From the NCBI GenBank assembly GCA_902774265.1, contig CACYHR010000028.1, forward strand, positions 1-39,786: a stretch of 39,786 nt of DNA, written 5' to 3'. The translations under genes were made by a program, and so were the position numbers. The notes beneath the pieces are model-generated. The model was not told the DNA's origin. It worked only from the letters and a program-made list of their open reading frames with translations, and searched no databases. Origin of the DNA: an uncultured Eubacteriales bacterium (lineage in GTDB: Bacteria > Bacillota > Clostridia > Peptostreptococcales > Anaerovoracaceae). Positions 33,444 through 39,786 of this stretch are shown here, in pieces (the stretch's first letter is position 1; each line of letters begins with the position of its first letter).

Positions 33444-33473
33444 TTGACTTTCGCCGAACGGCTATATTATAAT
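33444..33473 (+). promoter_or_regulatory. Promoter of the HipBA-like operon with operator 1 in its spacer
   Basis: TTGACT (33444-33449), an 18-base spacer and a perfect TATAAT (33468-33473). The spacer contains the first palindrome, so bound repressor would exclude polymerase. Confidence 0.7.
33450..33465 (+). promoter_or_regulatory. HipB-type operator 1
   Basis: TTCGCCGAACGGCTAT, a half-degenerate copy of the ATAGCCG-NN-CGGCTAT palindrome seen intact in operators 2 and 3; it lies between -35 and -10. Confidence 0.6.
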
Positions 33474-33488
33474 CTTACCGGGTTAAAT

Positions 33489-33504
33489 ATAGTCGTTCGG
33501 CTAT
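33489..33504 (+). promoter_or_regulatory. HipB-type operator 2
   Basis: ATAGTCGTTCGGCTAT, a 16-base palindrome with one mismatch, centred 39 bases after operator 1. Confidence 0.65.
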
Positions 33505-33526
33505 TTTTAATTGAATAATGAAAAAT

Positions 33527-33542
33527 ATAGCCGAATGGCTAT
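33527..33542 (+). promoter_or_regulatory. HipB-type operator 3
   Basis: ATAGCCGAATGGCTAT, a 16-base palindrome, centred 38 bases after operator 2. Confidence 0.65.
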
Positions 33543-33629
33543 GTATTATGCCCGGCATGAGCAGTTAATTAAGCAAAAGCGTGTGAAAAGTCTTTTGAAG
33601 AATTTGAAGCTTTGGTGTGGAATAAAATC

Positions 33630-33848
33630 ATGAAGACAGTAAGAAATGCGGCCGAACTGGGCGCGGAGATAAGACGCAGAAGGAAGGAACTCGGATATAC
33701 TCAGGCTTTTCTTGCAGAATATGCCGGGATCAGCGCCAGCTTTCTGTCGGATCTTGAAAATGGCAAAGAGACAGTGCAGATAAACAAGCTGATGCGTGTT
33801 GTCAGCCTGCTTGGTATGGATCTGATGATCGCGGCGAGAGGAGAATGA
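33630..33848 (+). CDS. HipB-like helix-turn-helix antitoxin/repressor
   Basis: The 72-residue protein is almost entirely an XRE/HTH_3 domain: LGAEIRRRRKELGYTQAFLAEYAGISASFLSDLENGKETVQINKLMRVV, read in parts as helix 1, the turn TQAFLAEYAGIS and the recognition helix. ATG 33630 gives the usual HipB start; a TTG at 33612 would add six residues, and neither has a strong ribosome site. It ends one base before the HipA-like gene starts. In known pairs HipB neutralises HipA and represses the operon by binding palindromes, here probably the three sites at 33450-33542. Confidence 0.85.
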   Translation: MKTVRNAAELGAEIRRRRKELGYTQAFLAEYAGISASFLSDLENGKETVQINKLMRVVSLLGMDLMIAARGE

Positions 33849-33849
33849 A

Positions 33850-35124
33850 ATGCGAAGACTCGATGTTTCCATAGAAATAAACGGTCGTATGAGAGAGGTG
33901 GGCAGCATTAGCGGTGATAACGAATACAATGCCAGCTTCACTTATTCGGAGGATTATCTTTCTTCAGATACAGCAAGACCGATTTCGATAGCGCTGCCGT
34001 TGCGCGAAGAATCCTACGGACCCTTCGAGACGGGTATTTTTTTCGAAGGTCTGCTTCCGGAAGGCTTTCTGAGACGCAAGATAAGCGAGAACAACAGAGC
34101 GGACAGCAACGACTACCTGACTCTGCTCGAAATGCTCGGAGCCGAATGCCTGGGAGCGGTGCAGATCAAGGGAGAGGGATTTGTCGCCGTACAGCCGGAG
34201 TACAGAGAACTCAGCTCCAGTCTGCTGCATGATATCGCAGCTGAGGGCGCGAGTATTTCTGCAGACCTTGTGGTCGAATCGCATTTGTCGCTGACCGGCG
34301 CATCGGGAAAGATAGGAGTATACCGGGATGAAGGCGGCAGATGGTTTCTGCCTGTAGGAAGCGCGCCGAGCACCCATATAATGAAGCAGAGCCATATAAG
34401 ATACGATCACATAGTGCAGAACGAACAGCTGGCCATGCGGACGGCTGAACTGGTCGGGATAGATGTCCCGCGCACGATCATTGTGGAGACCGGCAGAACA
34501 TCTGCAGGGGATAATCTGCTTTTTGCAGCCGAAAGGTATGACCGGACTATGGATGGCAGCGTGACTGAGATATCCGGAATGCCGGCGCCGAGAAGGCTGC
34601 ACCAGGAGGATTTCGGGCAGGCTCTCGGTATACCGTCAGCGGACAAATACGAGCATTCGGGCGGTGCCTACATGAAAAGAATGTTTGATCTTCTCGCCGA
34701 ACGATCAGTTTCGCCGATCGAAGACCAGATGAAGCTCTGGGATATAATAGTGTTCCATTATCTGATCGGAAATACGGACGGGCACATCAAGAATCTGTCG
34801 CTGCTGTACGACAGCAGGCTGAGATCGGTCAGGCTCGCGCCGGCCTACGATATAATCAGCACCATCGTTTATAAAAAGCATTCATCGGAAATGGCGTTTT
34901 CCATAGGCGGTGAGATCGAGTGGAGCCGCATCGGAAGAGAGAATTTCATCAAAGCGGCAGAAGATATAGGGCTGAACAGCAGGATCCTCATGACAAGATT
35001 TGATGAAATGAAGAGCAGATTCAATGATGCGCTCAGCCGGGCGGCAGAGGAGCTTGCGGAAACGGGCTATGAAGAAGTCAACGCTATCGCAGCGAAAATC
35101 AGAGAACTGAGTGCTGATAAGTGA
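33850..35124 (+). CDS. HipA-like serine/threonine kinase toxin
   Basis: The 424-residue protein shows the HipA plan. The N-terminal couple_hipA region has GPFETGIFFEGLLPEGFLR. The C-terminal kinase has LTGASGKIGVY, a P-loop-like WFLPVGSAPSTHIMK, HQEDFGQALGI, the catalytic GNTDGHIKN (Asp near residue 310) and APAYDIIST with the metal-binding Asp near 334. Known HipA enzymes phosphorylate glutamyl- or tryptophanyl-tRNA synthetase and cause dormancy; the target here is unknown. GAGGAGAATGAA precedes the ATG, overlapping the end of the HipB gene, so the pair is translationally coupled. A 7-base palindrome (GACGCAG/CTGCGTC) follows the stop at about 35150-35165 and may be a weak terminator. Confidence 0.88.
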   Translation: MRRLDVSIEINGRMREVGSISGDNEYNASFTYSEDYLSSDTARPISIALPLREESYGPFETGIFFEGLLPEGFLRRKISENNRADSNDYLTLLEMLGAECLGAVQIKGEGFVAVQPEYRELSSSLLHDIAAEGASISADLVVESHLSLTGASGKIGVYRDEGGRWFLPVGSAPSTHIMKQSHIRYDHIVQNEQLAMRTAELVGIDVPRTIIVETGRTSAGDNLLFAAERYDRTMDGSVTEISGMPAPRRLHQEDFGQALGIPSADKYEHSGGAYMKRMFDLLAERSVSPIEDQMKLWDIIVFHYLIGNTDGHIKNLSLLYDSRLRSVRLAPAYDIISTIVYKKHSSEMAFSIGGEIEWSRIGRENFIKAAEDIGLNSRILMTRFDEMKSRFNDALSRAAEELAETGYEEVNAIAAKIRELSADK

Positions 35125-35232
35125 ACAGCGGACCGGTCAAACATCGATCAGACGCAGAGCTGCGTCCGGACATCGGGTGTCTGTTATATTAGTGATGATT
35201 TTCTTGTTTTTATGTCAGGAAAGGAAGCTTGA

Positions 35233-38200
35233 ATGCTCAGACTGTATGCAGGAAGAGAGAATATAGATAAGGAATGCTTCATCTACGACCGTATTGCGGA
35301 AGAGGGCGGAGAGACTTTTGTTCTGGTGCCTAATCAGTATACGCTGGTGGCGGAGGAGCAGGCGCTGAAATATCTGGAAACGGACTGCCTGTTTAATGTT
35401 GAAGTACTGTCGATGAACAGGCTTGGTCTGAGGCTTCTGACAGAGCAGGGGCTGGAATCGGTTCCTATGCTCGACAAATACGGCCGTTTCATGCTGCTCA
35501 CAAGGCTGATCCGCGAGCACATGGATGATTTTGACATTTTCAGACGCTCCGCCGGAAGGCTTACATTCACGAATATGCTGAGCGATTTCATTTCCGAATT
35601 CAAACAGCAGAACTGCAGCCATTACGATTTTGAGAAAATGCTTGCAGTAAGCGGCGAAACCGCAGGCACGGAAGCCTCTCGCGCAGGAGCCGGGCTGGCG
35701 ATTACAGCCAAGCACACAGAGGCCGGACCGATGAATGACACAGAGTATTCCGCAGAAGTAGTGAAAGCAGATTTCGGCAGAATAAGCAGACCCGATCCGC
35801 TGCTTCGTGCGAAGCTTGCAGAACTGCAGGGGGCAGTGCGCGCCTATGAAGAGGCGATAGCAGGCAAATATACGGATTCAGAGGATTACATCGCATCATA
35901 TATCGAAGCGATCGGGAAATCGCAGATGATAAAGGATAAGACCATCTGGATCTACGGCTATGACAGCATAACGCCGAAATTCACTGATGCCATGTTTGAG
36001 CTCGCAGCCGTCTGCAGGTCGGTAAATTTCATCGTAAACAGGTCGGATTTTGATCTGGACGAGCAGATGATCGGTATGCTGTATGCCAAAAGTAAAGAAC
36101 CGGAGTGGGAAGCGCGCGGACTGAGAATAGGACTAGAGGAAATCAGCCCTGCATATGAACTGCCGAGATCGGAAACGATCAGAAGGATAGAGCGCGGATT
36201 GTGGAACAGAGAACTAAGTGCGAAGGAAAAATCCGCAAACGAAACTTTTGTACCCGAAGATCTGACTCTTGTGAAAGCAGTTGATCCTTATGCAGAGGCT
36301 GAGACTGCGGCTGCTTATATATGGCATCTGATCAGGGATCTCGGATACAGGATGAGGGATATACAGATAATAGCAAATGATGAAGGCGGTATGCAGCCTG
36401 TCATCAGACGGGTGTTTGAGGAATACGGACTGCCTGTTTTTGCTGATTCCACAAGAGATATAACCGATACTCCGGCAGTTGCATTTATAGTCAATCTGCT
36501 GTGGTTTGCCCGGTACCGGGGCTCATCACAGTACCTCTTTGCGATGCTCAAGACCGGCCTTGCACCGTACAGCGAGGAACTGACGGAGGATATGGAAAAC
36601 TACGCAAACTCCTATAATATCAAAGGATCGATGTGGGAGCGCGACTTTAAATACGGAGTGGAAAACATCGGACCTGAGAGATTTGCAGCGCTGAATGAGA
36701 TGCGCGCAGACATCTCAAAAAGGATAGGATTGCTGGATGAAATTCTCAGCAGTAAAAAAGCATCTTATGCAGAGCCGGGTACAGTTGAAAGATTTGTGAA
36801 ATGGTTCAGGGAATACCTGAGAGATGTATGGCAGCTGGATCAGGCAGTAGAGGATGCGGCCAATGCCGATGAAGAGGCAGGTCTTCATGATGAAGCTCAG
36901 CGACTGGTTCAAAGTTACCGTAAGGCATTGGAATTGCTGAATCAGATCGTTGAAATAATGGGAGATTCAGAAATGGATCTTGCAGATTTTACGGATATTT
37001 ATGTGGCGGGACTGACAGGTGTGGAAGTAGGGGTTATCCCTCCGGCGGCCGACGGGCTGTCCATGGGAACCATGATAAGGACACGCCCGCGGCCGGTTCG
37101 CGCCGCGGTCATCCTCGGCGCGAACGAAGGCACGCTGCCGCTGTCGCCTTCGCCGGAGGGATTATTCTCAGTAGATGAAAAAGCGTGGTTCAGGCAGGCA
37201 GGATTTCCACTGGGAGCACTTGATGATATTAAGTTGAATGAAGAAAAAGCCGCCATGTACCGCATGATGACAAAACCGTCGGAAAAGCTATATGTCAGCT
37301 GGTCGATGACAGATGTGGACGGTGCAGATAAAGCTCCGTCAGAGCTGATCGAATCTCTCAGGACGCTCTTCCCGAGTATAGACAGCGACGGACTTATACT
37401 AAACGACATAGTGACCGCCGGCTGGAATTCTCATGAGATTTGCGGATCGTCAGACAACAAGGCATATGAAAAAGCTTACAACGCTGACAGGATGATGAAT
37501 ATCACGGATCCGGAATCAGTGGATAGTAAGGCGCATAGCACAGAAACGAAATCAACGGAGACAAAGGAATCCCTTACTTATAAAGAGATAAAGAATGCAG
37601 AAACGGGATCACCGGAGGAAAATGCCCCCCGCATTGATAGAGAGTTATACTATGCAGAATCAGGATCGCCGGATTCACTGAAAAAAATGGTTGTTGGGGA
37701 TTTGTTCAACACTGCGGATGAATCCCTGCGCCACCTGACCGATCACATCAAGGATAAAAATGTTTCAGACTACAGCGATGCCCAGACTAAGGCGTTGCTG
37801 AAATGGTTTGACGACAACAGGCACGAACAGCTGCAGACGATGCTCCGAGCGGCCGCCGACAACAACGACCCGCGGCCGCTCGCGGGCGGCATACCTGCCG
37901 CCCTCTTCGGACGCAGGGACGGGTCCCTGGTCCTCAGCGCATCGTCTATAAACAGCTACTTTGAATGCCCCTTCAAATACTATATAGACAAAGGACTGAG
38001 ACCAAAGGAGGACAGAAATTTCCGAAGTGATCCCCGTTCAATCGGAGATGCATACCATGAATGCCTGATGGCCGTTGCCCGCCGTCTGATGGGAAGCGAC
38101 AAAGAGATACTTGCCCGCATAAGGGATTCCAAAGCGGCAACCGATTCCTCATCGGATTTTGACGGTAAAGCAGATGATACCGGCAGCTACTCCGACTCCG

Positions 38201-39138
38201 GTGCAGCATATGATATGCACAAATCCACTGACTCCGGCTCATCAGATGGGTCAGCAATCGGAAAACCGGAATACGCCGATATCGAACGACTTGTATCAGA
38301 GGAACTGGATAAAATAGCGGCCGGCTACAACGAAGGACTCTTTATTTCTGCGGGAAGCGAGCAATTCCGCATGTCCAGAATAAGAGAAATATGTTCCGCC
38401 GCCGCCAAAGCCATGGCAGAGCAGCTGGCGGCAGATTCCCTCGAAAATGCTGAATTTGAGGAATCATTCAGGCGCGGAGGGAGATTCAGACCGATAACCA
38501 TGGAAATCAACGGCACTAAAGTTTATGTTGAAGGCAAGATCGACCGTGCCGATTACCTGACTGTTCGTAATGAGGACTCTTCTGAGCGCATTCGAGTGAT
38601 AGATTACAAGACAGGCAGCGACAAGCTCGATGTCTGGAAAATGCGAAACGGCTATAAAATGCAGCTCATGATATACATGATCTCCGCGTCGAACGGAGGG
38701 CCTGAACCTGCCGGCATATTCTATTTCAACATCAAAGATCCGATAGAATCAGCCGACAGACTGAGTGACAAAAGACTGGCTGAAGTCAAAAAATCTGATC
38801 TGTCCGATTCATTCAGGCTGAAAGGAAGCTATATAGATGAACCGGGAGTCCTCAGCGCAATGCCTGCGGAGGTTCTGGCAGGCAGCAGATATGCCCATAG
38901 CAGCATGACGCGTGAGGAATACGAATCACTCAGAAATGATGTACTCGACCGCATCAAAGAAACGGCATCGGGAATAATGAGCGGCAATATTAGGATCAGG
39001 CCATTCAAGGACGGCAAAAGACTTGTATGCAATAACTGCAGTTACAAACCGATCTGCAAGCGCGACCGGGAATACGTCCGCAACACAGGCTGGGAACTTC
39101 CGCCCGAACCAAAACCGGAACCTGATACCAAACCCTGA
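35233..39138 (+). CDS. addB: ATP-dependent helicase/nuclease subunit B
   Basis: The 1301-residue protein matches AddB/RexB, partner of AddA in double-strand break processing. The N-terminus reads LVPNQYTLVAEEQAL, and VLSMNRLGLRLL follows. A superfamily I helicase-like fold follows, with VILGANEGTLPLSPSPEGLFS. The C-terminal nuclease has RVIDYKTGSDKLD (D1124, K1126) with the downstream Q of MQLMIYM. Four cysteines for the iron-sulfur cluster are C912, C1266, C1269 and C1275. The Walker A position near residue 7 reads GRENIDKE and lacks a GKS/T, so this subunit likely has no motor ATPase. Three polar insertions (about residues 137-176, 762-816 and 967-1017) expand it. AddA is not in the window. 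AGGAAAGG precedes the ATG. Confidence 0.88.
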   Translation: MLRLYAGRENIDKECFIYDRIAEEGGETFVLVPNQYTLVAEEQALKYLETDCLFNVEVLSMNRLGLRLLTEQGLESVPMLDKYGRFMLLTRLIREHMDDFDIFRRSAGRLTFTNMLSDFISEFKQQNCSHYDFEKMLAVSGETAGTEASRAGAGLAITAKHTEAGPMNDTEYSAEVVKADFGRISRPDPLLRAKLAELQGAVRAYEEAIAGKYTDSEDYIASYIEAIGKSQMIKDKTIWIYGYDSITPKFTDAMFELAAVCRSVNFIVNRSDFDLDEQMIGMLYAKSKEPEWEARGLRIGLEEISPAYELPRSETIRRIERGLWNRELSAKEKSANETFVPEDLTLVKAVDPYAEAETAAAYIWHLIRDLGYRMRDIQIIANDEGGMQPVIRRVFEEYGLPVFADSTRDITDTPAVAFIVNLLWFARYRGSSQYLFAMLKTGLAPYSEELTEDMENYANSYNIKGSMWERDFKYGVENIGPERFAALNEMRADISKRIGLLDEILSSKKASYAEPGTVERFVKWFREYLRDVWQLDQAVEDAANADEEAGLHDEAQRLVQSYRKALELLNQIVEIMGDSEMDLADFTDIYVAGLTGVEVGVIPPAADGLSMGTMIRTRPRPVRAAVILGANEGTLPLSPSPEGLFSVDEKAWFRQAGFPLGALDDIKLNEEKAAMYRMMTKPSEKLYVSWSMTDVDGADKAPSELIESLRTLFPSIDSDGLILNDIVTAGWNSHEICGSSDNKAYEKAYNADRMMNITDPESVDSKAHSTETKSTETKESLTYKEIKNAETGSPEENAPRIDRELYYAESGSPDSLKKMVVGDLFNTADESLRHLTDHIKDKNVSDYSDAQTKALLKWFDDNRHEQLQTMLRAAADNNDPRPLAGGIPAALFGRRDGSLVLSASSINSYFECPFKYYIDKGLRPKEDRNFRSDPRSIGDAYHECLMAVARRLMGSDKEILARIRDSKAATDSSSDFDGKADDTGSYSDSGAAYDMHKSTDSGSSDGSAIGKPEYADIERLVSEELDKIAAGYNEGLFISAGSEQFRMSRIREICSAAAKAMAEQLAADSLENAEFEESFRRGGRFRPITMEINGTKVYVEGKIDRADYLTVRNEDSSERIRVIDYKTGSDKLDVWKMRNGYKMQLMIYMISASNGGPEPAGIFYFNIKDPIESADRLSDKRLAEVKKSDLSDSFRLKGSYIDEPGVLSAMPAEVLAGSRYAHSSMTREEYESLRNDVLDRIKETASGIMSGNIRIRPFKDGKRLVCNNCSYKPICKRDREYVRNTGWELPPEPKPEPDTKP

Positions 39139-39170
39139 CCTTGAATCAATCCCCGGCACCGGGCAGTCAA

Positions 39171-39653
39171 AGTAGTTCCTGAATCAAAAAAGTCACATAC
39201 AGGAACTACTGCAAGCATACATGTACGCTGATTCTGACCGGCAGAGTAGTTCCTGGAGCAAAAAAATCACGTACAGGAACTACTGCAAGCATACATGCAC
39301 GCTGATCCTGACCGGCAGAGTAGTTCCTGGAGCAAAAAAATCACGTACAGGAACTACTGCAAGCATACATGTACGCTGATTCTGATCGGCAGAGTAGTTC
39401 CTGAAGCAAGAAAAAGTCATACAGGAACTACTGCAAGCATACATGCACGCTGATTCTGACCGGCAGAGTAGTTCCTGAAGCAAGAAAAAGTCATACAGGA
39501 ACTACTGCAAGCATACATGCACGTTGATTCTGACCGGCAGAGTAGTTCCTGAAGCAAGAAAAAGTCATACAGGAACTACTGCAAGCATACATGCACGTTG
39601 ATCCTGACCGGCAGAGTAGTTCCTGAATCAAAAAAGTCACGCGCAGGAACTAC
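39171..39653 (+). repeat. Seven-copy tandem array of 74-bp hairpin units
   Basis: Units start at 39171, 39245, 39319, 39393, 39467 and 39541, exactly 74 bases apart, with a partial seventh at 39615. Each unit has AGTAGTTCCTG, an A-rich loop of about 18 bases and CAGGAACTACT (perfect 11-base arms), then a conserved 33-35-base linker containing GCAAGCATACATG and ending in CGGCAG. Arms hardly vary (the seventh right arm is cut short) while loops change in two forms. The period is not a multiple of three, so it is not coding, and no unique spacers exist, so it is not CRISPR. No T-tract follows the stems. Confidence 0.92.
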
Positions 39654-39662
39654 CCTCCGCTC

Positions 39663-39679
39663 TTGAATACTATATTCAA
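39663..39679 (+). repeat. Short inverted repeat at the end of the hairpin array
   Basis: TTGAATA (39663-39669), loop CTA, TATTCAA (39673-39679). It lies between the array and the three-way-junction element and could mark the boundary of an insertion. Confidence 0.5.
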
Positions 39680-39688
39680 TAACAAAAG

Positions 39689-39783
39689 TCAACTACCCCC
39701 GCTTAGATGCTGATGCATCTTGAAGCGGGGGCTTGAAAGAGCCTTCGTTTCAAGATCTCAGTCATCCGAAAAGGAGTAGTTGA
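39689..39783 (+). other. Three-way-junction fold at the right edge, possibly the end of an IS200/IS605-type element
   Basis: An outer stem TCAACTAC (39689-39696) with GTAGTTGA (39776-39783) encloses two hairpins. One is CCCCCGCTT-AGATGC (39696-39710) with GCATCT...AAGCGGGGG (39715-39731); the other is CTTGAAA (39732-39738) with TTTCAAG (39748-39754). AAAAGGAG overlaps the outer stem, and the last base could begin an ATG at 39786. The CCCCCGCTT/AAGCGGGGG hairpin next to CTTG resembles structured ends of TnpB-bearing IS605-type elements, but no transposase is inside the window. A structured leader of the next gene is the alternative. Confidence 0.5.
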
Positions 39784-39786
39784 GCA

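Noticed and set aside
35150-35165. Strong terminator after the HipA-like gene
   Set aside because: The 7-base palindrome GACGCAG/CTGCGTC has no T-tract, so it is only mentioned in the gene entry.
39280-39483. Minus-strand ORF inside the hairpin array
   Set aside because: It only reflects the repeat; the 74-base period changes frame every unit, so no repeated protein is kept, and no ribosome site is seen.
39171-39653. CRISPR array
   Set aside because: The whole 74-base unit is repeated, including the part between hairpins; there are no unique spacers and no cas genes.

Overview
The window reads as a chromosomal segment of a low-to-mid GC anaerobic Firmicute. The best guess is a Clostridia/Eubacteriales lineage near Mogibacterium/Anaerovoracaceae, inferred from family content and not proven. 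Pointers are an AddB-type nuclease, SecA with a SEC-C tail, a DUF2207/LemA pair, DUF975, MetNIQ, a secreted protein with a lysine-rich Ig-like C-terminus, consensus sigma-A promoters and strong AGGAGG ribosome sites. Core genes (secA, prfB, gpsA, metNIQ, addB, tRNA-Arg) alternate with accessory genes.

Layout. 1-600: remnants, including a truncated GGDEF domain. 631-1497 (-): phosphotriesterase-family hydrolase with a clear divergent promoter. 1876-5853 (+): an envelope cluster of a MATE/MOP transporter fused to a HATPase domain, a PIG-L deacetylase, a VanY-like M15 peptidase and a GT51 transglycosylase. 5963-8160 (-): tRNA-Arg(CCG), a voltage-gated-type ion channel and gpsA. 8493-9113 (+): YcxB-like membrane protein. 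9166-12288 (+): metNIQ with a consensus promoter and a methionine-rich 25-residue leader peptide. 12289-13613: structured intergenic DNA and a decayed racemase-like gene. 13704-20006: a 2100-residue protein with 23 MBG-like repeats and no signal peptide. 20073-24147: CorC/HlyC-type protein and secA. 24235-27417: mini-LemA, DUF2207 and DUF975 membrane proteins. 27577-29402: HAD phosphatase and prfB with its programmed +1 frameshift. 29591-31892: HTH protein overlapping a transmembrane Ser/Thr kinase. 31948-32034 (-): a 28-residue hydrophobic peptide gene. 32325-33407: secreted protein. 33444-35124: HipB/HipA-like toxin-antitoxin pair with three palindromic operators. 35233-39138: addB. 39171-39786: an array of seven 74-bp hairpin repeats, then a three-way-junction fold ending in a ribosome site for a gene starting at or just past the edge.

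How the parts work together. MetNIQ is a complete methionine importer (ATPase, permease, lipoprotein), and the Met-rich leader ORF suggests translation-coupled sensing of methionine or Met-tRNA; no SAM riboswitch or T-box is visible. The genes at 1876-5853 run in one direction with tight spacing and overlap. They combine a flippase-like exporter with enzymes that deacetylate, trim and polymerise envelope glycans, so they may form one envelope-modification pathway. The HTH/kinase and HipBA pairs look like self-contained regulatory units.

Most striking non-coding signals: the metNIQ leader, the 74-bp hairpin array, the right-edge junction fold, the switch-like inverted repeats at 12316-12460 and the three HipB operators. 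All product calls come from reading motifs by eye; no database search was run.
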